The notes under the pieces are model-generated. The model did no database searches, was not told the origin of the DNA, and saw only the letters and a list, made by a program, of their open reading frames with translations. Made by a program: the position numbers and the translations under genes. From Sipunculus nudus (lineage: Eukaryota > Annelida > Sipuncula > Golfingiida > Sipunculidae): a DNA stretch of 64,000 nt. Positions 12,401 to 25,800 of this stretch are shown here, piece after piece. Each line of letters opens with the position of its first letter. The first letter of the stretch is position 1. The stretch is from the NCBI GenBank assembly GCA_026874595.1, contig CM049316.1, positions 67,542,676 through 67,606,675 on the forward strand, read 5' to 3'.

Positions 12401-15400
12401 AATGTATGTATCTGTCACTACCTATTAATAAAAAAAATATTCAAGAAAGTGCTCTAATGTACCAAATGGTAGGTTTGTAGGTAGGTGTGCGTGAATATCT
12501 AAAATTCTATTATTTTGGAATTAGTCTATGCAATAAATAACATTGGCAGTTTTGATTACATTTTTACGACAAATGGCACCAAGCTACACACGATATCCAA
12601 CCTCAAACCATCTCCAACCAACCAATAAGTTAGTGTGAACAAAGCGATTGTTAGGGGGTTCCCAGATATATACTCTAAATCAGATTGGTTCATTTAGGCA
12701 TTGGCTATTGCTTGCTTTAGCCTCATATATCCCGATTGTATCGGTTTTAATATCATTAGACCCTCCCATTTTTAGGCTGAGGGCAATTCAGCGAGAGTTA
12801 AACAAATACAATCCTCGGTCTACACATCACCAATTAAAAAAAAAATTCCCTGTTCCCAGTGAGGTATTCAAGTGTACAAGTGACGATTTTCTCTCCTGGT
12901 CACCATGTTATAAGTCAAATTGTAATATAAATACCCGCTGGATGAAACAGTCGCGAAATTCAGGCCCAATACAGGGAGTCACACTAATGCGCACCTACCA
13001 ACTCGGCGGAGGCTACTGTATCCATCGTCAGAAAATCGTTTCGATATTGTCACTGCGAATATTACCAAGCGCGTGGATCTGCCGATTGCCTATGCCTACG
13101 TTCTCATGGCAACGATGTCCTCCAAATTAAGTCTAACGTCATAGTATACAAATGAGAGGTAGTTGTCAGTAACTCAAAGACCCTTGTGACCCACTAAAAA
13201 TGCAAATATCAGGAATTCACGATATGGACTTTACAGGTCATTAGTGATAAGAAGAGACAATGATTTACGTCTAATGGTACATGGAATCAGGTTTCATTTT
13301 ATGCGTGTGAGTAGCAATTATTAAAACTTAAGACCTGGTCGGGGTGTATATGATACGGAGCGAGCACGGGAAGCGATAATTCTTAGATATATCATCACAC
13401 AAACTGTTCTTTGGTTCTTTCCTTGAGACAGCCAGAGAAAGACTCCACTGTAAAATAAATTTGTTGTTTCGTTCTGGCGCACTTGAATCTGAAAACTCGT
13501 TACCTTTCCTCAATATTGGCACTGTTAGACTGAATGTTTGGCCAACTGATACTGAGCCTACGCTGTATGAGTTACAGTGAAACCTGGAGGCCGGGCATGT
13601 CAGACAAATCAGTTGCAGCCCAGTGAAATATTATGCAAATCGCAATGTTTCTGATCAACGTGTATCAATCATGAAACCCTCGGCTGCGCCTCGCTGTGCC
13701 TTTTATGACACACACGGAGCGAAACTTACGTGTTGCATGCCATTTTACTCTTCTATTACCAATACTGCACCAAATCTTGATCAGATGAATCAACAGTTGT
13801 ATCACGTAATATTACCAAACAAGCACGTGCTCAAGTTCCTCTTGTACTATCATAGCAACGTCACATATATCATCCACCTATAGGATCAAAACGTTTGGAA
13901 AAATGATAACAATATTTGAAGTGATGTTCACGGTGCTTTCCTCTTTTGCTTTGCTCTATTCACCTTATCAGTCTCTAATAAGCGAAATATATGTTATTTC
14001 CCCGAGGTAGAATAGTGCAGTACGCATAAATGTGTCAGAGGCTTATTCAAGGGCTTGGCCGACCTATTCTGCAGCCATCTTTATTATATTTTACACTGTG
14101 CCTAAAAATAAATAGATCTCCCGGTTTCCGGTACATTTCTCATATTTTTCTAGCTCCCAGAACATTTTACAACATAAACCACCCCAGAAAATCATAGCAT
14201 GTGTGACAAGTTTTCCAGGTATTAACTTGTTTCAAATTAAAGCTCCAGATGGCACCACTAGGCTGAACAATACTAACAGTTATTAATGAATAATTATTAA
14301 TTATCCTGGCTGCATTTCCGTTTCTCTCATACAAGCTCTTAATTGGCAAAAAGTGTTACATATCGATATAATATAGCTACAGTATACATTATTATATTAT
14401 TATGGTGGACGGTCCTACCGCTCTTAGTAATATTTACGTGTGCCTTTAAGTGCGGTATTACATTCCGCGCTCTCCTGTCAAAAACGTACACAAAATCGCC
14501 AATTCTCCACACATGAGATCTGTCTATGAAGTTCGAAGATAGATCCCATGCACTCATTATTTCGCACAGCACGCTTTTACTGAAATCGAGCTACTTCGCC
14601 CAGGAATCGTAAATTACAATCAATAAGGAAATTGAGCAAATAAAGAGCATGCATTGCCAACATTCATTCACAATATCACGGATATAAAAAAAATTCTTGT
14701 CTTTTATGATTAAAATTTTGAAAACCCAGGGAACCACAATACGGCGCGATATCGGTAACGTGACGGTGTAAATGGATACAAAATATAACACGTGTCACTC
14801 GGATTAAGCACTTGTTTGGTAAATGATCGTGACTTTTGGGTGACGTCCGCTATGTTTGGTCAATCTAGGTAACTGTCAGTCGTGGCCGCGCCGGGTGAAC
14901 AACCAGTTGCAAGGTCAAGTACAGTAAAGTACCGTGCCGGGTGAACAACCAGTTGCAGGACACTACCATTGTCTCAATGTATCTTGTCCCTGTGCGGAGG
15001 CTGAAAAAATCCAGGGACGCATTTATGTCATTGTAGCCTCAAGACATTACATAAATCTTCGTGGAGTATGCACGAGGTCCAGATTTCATTTTGTTAGACC
15101 AGTGCCCCTCACTATTATTTTATACATTTATGCACCGTTGGTAAATACATTATGTATACAGATATATATGTGTGTGTATGTGTGTATATTAATTTATATA
15201 TTATTTAATACTGTGGGTATTTCTAATTTTCATGTCACTTGTTTTCCCTAAGAACGTATAAACGGATATGTACAGCCCAATCATTGTCCATTTTATTTGT
15301 TATTTGTGGAAAGGAAATACGTTTTCTCTGCGTATACTTATTGAAAAATAAAAACAAATTCCTTGCATATACATACACTGTATCTTGTGTTTACCGGAAC

Positions 15401-16086
15401 GGGAATACAATTGTCCCTCTCACCTAAAACACACCAGTGTAGCGAATATGCATCCTTTTATCAAAAGCATCAATGTCTGCATTTATGAGTGTTATCAAGG
15501 CATTTTTTTAAATGTATTTACATAGTTAAGAATCAAGTGATAAATGCAAGATGTGCAATGCCGACATGCCAAGATATGTCCTTGAGTATTTGTTTATTAA
15601 GGGGTTCTTATAATTTCAATAATGAAGAGGTTAAAGTGATAAATACCAGATTTTTGAACTGAACATTATCTTATTGCAACACGAGACTGTTTGTTATACT
15701 CCAGCGACTGATCAATACGTCACAGGTGAAACTCAGCTATAAGTGATTTGAAGATACCGCGTTAATCAGTCACAATGAATATCCAGACGTGCCTGTTGTT
15801 ATCTGAAGATATCATTCTAATGGCTGAAAACACATAGACTTTTGCGAAGGTAAATACATGTATTAGAATGATTTAAGGTTAACTCAGTACAAGTGATACG
15901 GGTCACTTGTATTATTCTAATTTTGGTCACCTAAATACACTTTCTAAAAAGACCAAAACCAGAACTATTACATTATCAAATATTATTATTATTATAGAAA
16001 CAATACCCAACTATTAGTGCTACTGATTGGTATCACTGTTATTTTAACTTATAATTTAATTTTACAATATTTTATATGTAATGTTG
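12400..16086. other. Unrecognised intergenic DNA
   Basis: The longest open frame is 12648-13130 (plus, 160 codons, no ATG start), and its translation has no family signature that I recognise. A 22-base direct repeat containing GGGTGAACAACCAGTTGCA occurs near 14890 and again near 14938. No exon series is visible. Confidence 0.35.
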
Positions 16087-16432
16087 TTAGGCCAAACAAA
16101 ATAAAAGGTATGGTTCTCAGGCACCGCCCGCATCAATTTAAAACCCCCGCATCGATAATTTTTATTTTTGGTTTTCAATAGAAACTATCCAATTTTGAGC
16201 TGCAGCCCCTCCGACATTTCTTTCAAGAAGATAAAACTATACACTTTCCTTTGTTATGTAGTGCTTTTACTTGTTTACCAAAATACATCTGTCTTTATCA
16301 TGCTTTTCCCTTATCATTTGACATTTTTATCGATACATACCAAAAAAAATAAAAAATAAAAAAGCGCCCGCCCGCATTGATTTCTGAAAAAAGTGCCTGA
16401 GAACCATACCTTCTTTTTATTTTTTGCCTTAG
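16087..16432. mobile_element. MITE-like element with about 35-bp terminal inverted repeats
   Basis: The left end reads AAGGTATGGTTCTCAGGCAC after an A-rich stretch, and the right end is its reverse complement (GTGCCTGAGAACCATACCTT) followed by the complementary T-rich stretch. Inside each end lies a CGCCCGCAT-type block. No transposase frame is present, so it is a non-autonomous element. Truncated relatives lie in the same intron of copies A (7024-7297) and B (36541-36803). Confidence 0.7.
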
Positions 16433-16764
16433 TCTATTATTATTTTAAATGTAACTATTTCTTTAATTATACCTTAAAACCTTATGACTCACTATTATGA
16501 ATAACTATTTGTATTTTTAGTTATATTTGATTGTATTAGTATATCACTGTTACTATTTTATATTAATTGCTATTGTAGAACATCATAATTCAGTAGTTGT
16601 TTTAAAAAAACAGCCCGTCTTGAGGTTTGTTTATGACATGATGGAAATATCAATCCATCCTCATGACCTACAGATAAACGTGAAGCGAAAATAGTGCAAA
16701 ATACCAGTCTAGACCTAATAAGGAAATAAATGCTTCGATCCATTCACTACGCTGCAGCCTTTTG

Positions 16765-16980
16765 AATCAGAAACACGGAGCGGAACGGAACATGGAACGC
16801 GGAACAGGGGCCTAATTTACGGAGCGGAATGGAACAAAGATTTAAAAATTTCATAACTTTTAAATGGGTGAATTTTTTCAGGACATAAATTAGAGTAATA
16901 AACGTATTTCAACATATTGCGATTTGTTAATTTTTTATTTAAGCCTCTGTTTCGCGTTCCGTGTTTTAGGCGAGCCCCTG
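16765..16980. repeat. GGAAC-rich short inverted-repeat element
   Basis: The left side is built of repeated GGAACG/GGAGCGGAAC words starting at AAACACGGAGCGGAAC, and the right side is an approximate inverted copy ending CGCGTTCCGTGTTTT. The arms are imperfect. The centre is AT-rich. No coding capacity. Confidence 0.4.
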
Positions 16981-16989
16981 AAGACCCCT

Positions 16990-19900
16990 AAGGAGGTGCG
17001 AGTGAGGCCTTTTGTTTTGACTTTGCCGAACTAATTTCAAAAGGCAAAAGCGTAGTTAACGGCTTCGATCGGTATGTCCTCAGGCAATAGTGAATGTCTT
17101 CCCGAATGTTAGTGAACGTGAAACACAAACAGCAAAGTGGTCGTGGATTTACGCATGGAACAGACGAGACGATGTTGACGCGATACCGCTTGAATGAACT
17201 ACAAACGATCTGCCCACAGGCAAAACCGGCACCACAACCTAGGACGGATTTTTTTTTTTTGGAGAGAAAATGACATACCAGAATAAATTACACGCCTGTA
17301 TGGCACATGGATTCACTACGATGTTAATGTGCATACAAAATGTTTCTGTGTACAAGCGTGCTGGAACGATCCAGCAATTTGTTCGTAATGAGCCAGGTTT
17401 TATTGAGGAATACCACAAGCATTCCGTTCTTAAAATCAAATAAATGAATCATCAAGCTTTGCATAGAGTCTGTACAGGATGATCTCTACACAACGTACTG
17501 AAACAGGTAAAACAGATTTACCTTTTCGCGTATGTGAAAGTTGAATTCAAATGTTGTCGTCATTATGTCTGTCTGCCCTTCTCTATGTTTGTCTGTTGAT
17601 AGATATGCGTGTAAGTCCATGTATGCAATATTGTGGATTCAGGGAATTTCGTCAGCACACAATTTCAAGCTTTAAATATCTAATGCTTTTCGCGAGGTTG
17701 TTAGGTCTTGCTTTTCCATTCCCGTCAGACTCAGACAAAAGTAGAAAGACAGATAGAACTTTAGTACCTCGTCCATATACATATTTTAACGAGTTATATT
17801 CCATCTTCATATTTTATTCAAAAGTCTCATTTACGAAGGCTGCATGACGTCAATATCACCATGAAGATCTTGGGCTTCAGCAATGTCGGACCACTTTGGG
17901 ATGTCCCATGACGATCCCGGATGAAAGATCGTACAATCCGATCTTGGACAACCAGTCGGACGATTTCGGATATTAATCTGGAAACTCTTTACCCGCAACT
18001 ATGTACACTGTTATATAATATGTTCTTTTTCGCTAATCATGTTGAAAGAATTTAATAGTAACTGCGCCCTGATATCATCTTTGTTTTATTTCACTAATAC
18101 TCTTTTGGTATCACTAATTAATAAGATAAATCAACCAAACATTGATGATTGGACGGTTTGGACCTTTACTATCTCGGACCATAAGAAGTCAGACCACCGT
18201 GTAGAAATTTCCACACACCTGTCTACATTTAATGTCTCCCATACAAGCTGGAGGTGCAGATGAACATTATTTTTAAGATTCTGTGTATGTAGGAAGGGAA
18301 ATCTGGCACGCGGAATGCAAACTGCGGGAAAGTTTAGATTCTATATGCACAGAATGTGGATGGGCAAACAGAATGCGGAAATATCCATATAGACCAAATA
18401 TGTAAAGTGATATTCCATTTACGCGGATCCAGCAAAACATATCGCTATACATATTCAGCATGGCATCCTGGAGCAACACAAGAAAATATGCATGGTTCCG
18501 TGCCGGTACATATAAAATATAGCAACACGATGTCCGCAATCCGTGCACATGAAATCTTAGCTACAGACGACATAACTGCATGTGCATATGCTCACACTGT
18601 GAACAAGGGAAAGGCTCTAAATGTTCTTATAAAAAGTGGATACAATGAAAAACAGAGGAATCTTCAATGCCAAATTTATCAAAGCATTAAATTATAGGGA
18701 CACTCATATCACGTTTTAACAGCAGCACAAGTGAAGGACTGTAACTGCCACTTTTAGTAGACTATGACGTGGCGGCCATAAAAGCATACCTACACCTATA
18801 GTAGTCGCGCCGATGATCGGGGACCTTTACAAACAAATATTTTTCAAAATATTCATAATTTATGCAAAGGAATTTGCACAGAATATCCAAACAAGATAGA
18901 TAAAATTCATTATTAAAGGCACAGTTTATCGAAGCATGTTGTCCTTCGGGACAGTGTTTGGCCATCACGATCATCAAAAATGAAAACATTGAGGGCTAGA
19001 CTGAAGCATGGAGGTGTAACACAATTATAAAATTGTAAAAAAAAATTCAGTGATATCCGGAACGTTTCTCGAGAATTATGAATCAAGAAATCCGTAAAGA
19101 ACCATTTTGGAAAAAAAAATTATTTGAGGGCGGTTTCAAATTTTGAAACTTTAAATAAAAATAAATACATACAAAACAAGTTCATTTCCTCTGATCTCGG
19201 ATTCACATCTCGTTTTTTATTCGCGCATGTTCAAAATTTTTCGTATCGTAACTGGCAGTCGTAATTCCGCCGGATGAGTGAAAGCCATACCAATAATTCC
19301 CTCCTCTTCCATCCGGCAGATTCTGTTCATCGCCACCTAATAATTAGGCTACGAAGCGCATAAAGCCAATATTCTGCGACGTATAGTTTAATTGGCAGCC
19401 ATGTTGCTGATCAGTATTTGTAGGAATTATCCCGTTCCCGATTGCACGAAATTCGTATAATGTACGTAGAAATACGACATGAATCTTAGGTATATACGAT
19501 ACGACATTGCGATAGGAAATTCCACAATCGTTACGTATCCAAATTTCGTAACTTGTAGGTTTTAGAAATTTTTGCCTCGTAATTGGCTTCCTATCGTGTC
19601 AACATTTCCTTTGGTTTAAGTGACTTAGTCCTTCACTTGCCGCACCCTTCTTTTAACTCTTATTGGTTGAGCGTAAAGTCGGGTTTGACTTCGAAGGATG
19701 TCACTTGTCTTCAAATGACATTAAAATAACTCAAATAACCCTTTCATTTATGATAATCTCAGTATTTCTTTTAATTAAATACATGTCGTTATAGTGAATT
19801 TCTCAGTCGACCCTGTGAACTTGTGCGTTAGCGCAGCGTCCGCCGTCCATGTACTGTCCACCGCCTACTGTTACAAAATAAAATCAACGGCCGTTGCAAC

Positions 19901-21480
19901 TGTCATCATGAAACATGGGAATTATTGATCATGAGATGAATATTCAAATATGAGTATTCTGTGGCGCCACCTATGTTGACCTACTCACTGTCTTTCCACG
20001 TTTATTACCTACTTTCAAGATAAGTAAAAAGGTAAAAATATGTGGGCTTTCACCTGAGGAAAGAAAATAACATGAGTATGAATTCATTCAAATTATTATC
20101 AAAATGGCGTCTTCCCCAACTAAGAATTGCTGAGTCGCGAACTTTGGCAATTGGATGTACTTGCATACATATTTTTAAGAAACCAGCGGTACTTGGAATC
20201 AAAATATACAGCGAGTGGCCTCAAATTACTGAGAACTTTTGCCAGTAATAATCTTATTTAAAAGTGCCCTTCAGGTAAAACCTGTTCAGGTATTGTCAAA
20301 CAGCTTGTCAACAACGTCAAAATCAGTCACTAGAACGGCTTAATGCAGAAAATAACAAGAATATTAATTGCACCTCATTGGCAACCCAGTATTACTCTCA
20401 GACACAAACACATATGAGACCCGTTGACTCGTTGTAAACGTAAAACATAGCATTCCTCCAACTGAGATTAGATCATTCGGGAAGAGGGAAGAAAATTCGA
20501 CTTGCTTGACACAATTCTCATAAATAGATATATTCATACACCAGTTATAATGATTATACATGTAATATAGTGTGTTCTTATTAGAATATTATGGTTATAT
20601 AAATATTGAGTTCTTAATCCGTAAGGTTACTCATGTTCAAGAGTAAAAATGAGCTTCCATCGGGCGCAACTAGTGAAGCTGAACATAAACAACGCGCAAA
20701 TTTACTAGTCGAATTTTTTTTCAAGCTTAAAACCAATGTTTCTTTCTTTCTTTCTTCTTGCATGTTTATTCTCTTTATTTTGGAGTTACTCATAAATGCA
20801 TGCTCAAGAATGGACCTCCGGTCAAGCTGTCTTGTTATTGTAAATAAACACGTATACTGCGATTACTCATACACAGAACCGTAACAACGTGCATTGTGTC
20901 TGAGTGCCGTATTGGTTTGCTGTGAAACTTTTGTATTTGGCCTAAATAAACAATTAGCGTGGGGTAATACACATTATACTGAAAACGATATGTATCTTTA
21001 AAAACCAGCTGAATCAGCCCATTACTTGATTTACTTGGTTAGGGTGTAGTGTGAAGCGGAAATGGTTCAAGATTTCTGTTAGAGCACAACGACGTTACAT
21101 TCACACCAACTCAAATGGTAGTGCTTGGACGCTTGCTGTGCTTAAAGTCTAATACCTCGAGAACAACCAAATACCACATTAATTCAGTATCAACCAGTAT
21201 ATTACGCGTGTAACAGGCCCTAAGAACCATGGTATAGTGGAAAAGGAGGTTCAAAATCTCATGACGGGTATGATGATGTCGCATTCGACACGGCTCTGCG
21301 AACAGAGGAAGCCATCTTGGATTCAACATTAGCCAACATGTTATCAATATATTACGGGACATTTATATTTATAGTGTGGAACTGCAACTCAACATATAAT
21401 AAAATCTCCACATTACCCACAGCAACCTTACATAGTATAAAGTGATCGAATAAACTTTAATTATACACATGCTCCTTAAA
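16990..21480. other. Unrecognised AT-rich intergenic DNA
   Basis: No open frame over about 115 codons, no recognisable protein motif and no splice-linked exon set on either strand. Confidence 0.4.
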
Positions 21481-21489
21481 TTATAAATA

Positions 21490-21896
21490 TCACTTATTGT
21501 CATTGGTGGATCTAGGGTTCTGCAAAAGAGGTCCAATTAACCCTGGAAGACCAATGAGAAGGATGTCAAGGCTACAATATGGGTTTGAAACCCTTAAACA
21601 GTGTGTAAAAATGGGGGATGGGTCCAGGGGGTCTAACCTACCCCCCCCCCCCCCCACACACACACCACCAACACACACTCTACAAGTGGGGGCCCACCGA
21701 AAATTCCATATATTCCATTGTAATTCAACAAGGATATTTGTAGTGAGGCACCCAAGCAAAGAGCATTTTGCAACGACTGATCTTTCAACTCTCTCATATA
21801 TGAACTCAACCACCTAAAGTGATATGGTCTTTGCATTTGTCAACATTGCTGTGTTTACAAACGGCTGAAAATAAACATAGCTTGGTGATGACCGAC

Positions 21897-21958
<62 letters not shown>

Positions 21959-22730
21959 AAATGGAAATTAATTATAAAACGATCAATTATATGTTATTTA
22001 TCAATAGTCCTGGAGAATAGGGGCGGGAAGGTCCCGCATGACGGCGTCAGTGTCTACTCTGAACACATTTATTATGAACAAGCTTGGTGATACATTTGTA
22101 GGATATGTTATTGGAAATTCAGTGTGTATTGAATGAGTCATGTTTGTTGAATGTTTTATGTCATTGATCAGACCGTGACAAGGTAATCAAAAGACTGTTA
22201 AAATTACATTAGATCGGCCGCACATAATTTATGTCATAGCTTTCTGTCAGCCTAAGCAAACATCTCAGGAGGCATTACCAACTGGAGCAGACAAGAAGGA
22301 CAGACTCAAGCCGATGTCACACTATAAGAGTGTCGAGTTCGAATCTCCAGTAGCGTATTCTACACACGGTTTTCGATCCGTAAATATTAATGAACTGTAG
22401 ATAATTCCTTTCCAGATATGTCTTATAACGTCTCTGTAAAAGAGTTTGTTTGCCCTGTAGTAAAGTTGACAAATGGAAAACAAACATGTTAAGATGATTG
22501 GTTGCATATGTGCGGAAGTTGAGAGGAAACTGTGGTTCGTCTGACTTGCTGACAGATGTCCTTGTTGTATGTGTCTGGATTATTTTGGTGCCTCGCATTG
22601 AAGAAGCACGTAGATATAAACAAAATGAAATTCTGTGTGCGGTGTTGTCTCCGTTTTCTGGTGATTATTATAAAAGATTCAAGGGTTTAAGGGATTGTCT
22701 CGATTAATGAACGTCAGATATAGGTCCCTT
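21490..22730. repeat. Interspersed-repeat debris upstream of the transporter gene
   Basis: It contains a GTGGATCTAGGG-type repeat start near 21505, a run of about 14 C near 21642, a block at 21737-21865 resembling the intron 4 insertion of copy A, an (AT)n tract at 21901-21954, and at 22530-22720 an oppositely oriented block resembling gene B intron 4 (about 38150-38345). The halves of one repeat family therefore lie in opposite orientations around the AT tract. Confidence 0.45.
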
Positions 22731-22809
22731 TAAAAATGATTTGAGCGTTATAAGTTTCGGTGGATTTATGCGCTCCGTAAGTGTTTTCTAACTTATGTTT
22801 CTATTACAG

Positions 22810-25800
22810 CAACGACGACACGCCGCGGGGACGTACAGGATAGGGGCTACGCCTGGGTTGTCCTGGTGGCTAGTATCGTACTCAACTTCTTTTTTTCTGG
22901 GGCAATCATTTCTCAGAGTGTGTTATATCCGGAGCTGTTGGAATACTTCCAAAGACCAAAAGCTGACGTTGCTTTGATCGGCTCTCTTCTTGTCGGCTTC
23001 TCTGGCATGATAGGTAATTTTGTAACTATTTATTAAAATTTGTGAAGCAGGTTTGTCTATGTGTGCTGGCACGCGTGCATGCGTGTAGAGTTATGAATAC
23101 GTTAAATTTTTTTGGGGGGTTATGCAAATTTTATTTTCGGTAATCTAAGACCCTTGAAATCGTAAAATTGTCCGACGATAGATCATCCATTGCCGTAGTA
23201 GTGAGATAATCTTACGATGACAATAACAGTTCCACGAGAACCTAAATGTAACATCAAACACTGAAAATTGATGATCGTAACTGGCAAATAATACACAAAT
23301 AGCATGGTATTAAGGACATTTTTCGTCATATCAATATTTGATTTCTGGATAAAATTGAAACTTAGCTCAAACTTATAATAGGTATATTTTTGCCTTTTGA
23401 CTTTATATAATACAGGCAAGTATTGCGTATATGAGATGTCGAGACCGCAATATAATTGTTTGTGTTACCTATGCAGATGGGGCGTCACATTCATGATGGC
23501 TTTATTCTTAACGATTATTGTACTATCGCGAATATCACGAATATGAAACCCTCAAAAAAAGCAAACCGCAGTAACCCTCGTATGAAAATATATAGGGAAG
23601 GAAACGATTCGAGACGTGACATCCGGCGCTTCTTTTCTGGATTAAGCGAAATGATTTTCCCCCCGATTGTGTGGTCGCAATAGAGTGGGCACCGCCCCCC
23701 CCCCCCCACGCCACCTACGCCCCCTCTGAATTCTTTCCAGTTTCTCATGATTATTGTAGGGACATCGTACGATTGCAGTTCGCCGGTCCTGGTCTGTATT
23801 TTTCCATGGTCTTACAATACATACATATAAGTAAAAGCTACAACGTAAGTTTAAAATCTACCTCTCTCTCTAAAAATATCCAAGAACCCTTAAGTGCAAT
23901 TGTACCTTTCTTCCGATGGAATGCCGAGATGTAATTCCATCTTCTGGTTTAAAATGATTCCTTTGAGAGAATGCTATATAAGTTCATGAACTGAGAGAAA
24001 GGAGACAACTGACACATGCATTTTACGTATACATTGTTCTGGAAATAGAAGTAAATGGATCATTACTCCCCAGTATTTCCTCTCTCTTTCACCTTCGATT
24101 TATTCTTAACAAACAAAATATATGAATATGTCTGCGTAAGTATGCAAGCTCGTTCGTGTGTAGGTGTGTAGGTTTGTGTGCGTAGATGTGTGTGTGAGAG
24201 AGAGAGCGAGAGAGCGAGAGAGAATACTATTTTTTTTTAACACCAAGAGTTATAAAAAGGTGGCCCTTATCTATAAACTTTCCTTGCTTTATCTTATTGT
24301 ATATTGTCTCGTCTTATCTTATCGAGTTTGAGAAGGGTCATCTCATAGATATTTTGTTCATTGCAGTTACCTTACACTCATGAATCATTAATGTCTCTAT
24401 AAACTAATTTCAGGACTCGTTCTGGGGACAATCACCAAGCAGTTCGGATCTCGCCGTGTGGTGATCGTCGGATCCATCGTTGCTTGCATTGCTAACGTAA
24501 TATCCGCTTTTTCACCCGGCCTTCCGCTTGTGCAGTTCTTCCTTGGAGCTGTCCAAGGTAAATGCAAGAACGACTGACATGTTGTAAGGCAGAGCAAGGT
24601 TGTAACAATATTGGTTGGCAATCATGAGAAATATTAACATCAATTAGGCCGCACAGATTTTTATTTTGCAAATAAAGACCAGGCTGCTTATTTGTGCTAG
24701 TGCTTTATTCAATCAAATAATTCACAAAGTTTTGGAAATAGACTTATTTCAAGGATAAAAGAGTTTTTCCTGGCTATCTCACAAAATCCTACGTATAATG
24801 TCTACACTGAACAATACATTTTTATGTGATCTTAGAGTCCTTAGTTACATCAATCGCCAATGATAATTTAATTGAGAAGAGACTGTATCTAAATAAATGA
24901 AAATGCCTTACATAAATGTTGCCGTAGCCCAAAATCATTGCTTGGTGAATAAATTAAATTGCTCGTTGGCTCCTCTGCTTATCCTGGTAGTCAAGCAGGA
25001 TCTTGGTTACATAGTCTCTGTCACAGCTTACCATATGCCATACAGGTAAAGAATGATATTAAAACCTTATCACTCCATATTTGTAATAAGTTTAACAACG
25101 AAAATCGTATCCATTCTTGACAGGGCCATATATAATCTGTCAATTCTTGCAGGGCCATAGATAATGTGTCAATTCTGGACAGGGCCATACATAATCTGTT
25201 AATTCTTGACAGGGCCATATATAATCTGTTATTTCTTTAAAAGGGCATAGATAATCTGTTAATTCTTGAAAGGGCCATAGATAATCTGTCAATTCTTGAC
25301 AGGGCCATCGATAGTCTATCAATTCTGGTCAATGCCATCAGTAAGCTATTATCGTGTAAGGGCCGTCAATTGTCCACTTTCCGGTCAGCTGTAGACTTTT
25401 TTACCTTTGTTTCTTGTTTTTTCCAGGGCTTGGTGTCGGCTGTTATAGCATGTGTACGATTCTTATTACTCTCCAGTACTTCAACAAACATCGTTCTCTG
25501 GCGATGGGGCTGTTAGCGTTCGGATTAGGGCTGGGTACCGTCGGTCTGCCACTCATCACCCGCGTACTCATAGGTAAGGTATGCCAAGGAGGCAACGTTT
25601 TCATCTGGACTGTTAGATTATTTTTCGCGTAATCATTTTTATTTCTACCGGACCGCACAGGTGATGCATAAAGACATACATTTTGATAAGGTGCCACTCT
25701 TGCATCTCTTACAAAAGGGATTTCTGTGTGTATGGTAGGGTAGCGGGGTTTTCTTGTACGTGCGTAGAGATATACGAAGAGAAATAATCCTTCTCTGTCT

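Noticed and set aside
12648-13130. 160-codon open frame as a gene
   Set aside because: No ATG start, no recognisable family motif, no splice partners and no paralogue in the window.
21490-21836. Overlapping frames on both strands with proline- or glycine-rich tracts
   Set aside because: Created by a poly-C/poly-G run inside an interspersed repeat.
25021-25322. Minus-strand repeat peptide (PCQELTDYLW units)
   Set aside because: Lies wholly in a transporter intron and arises because the 30-bp unit is a multiple of three.
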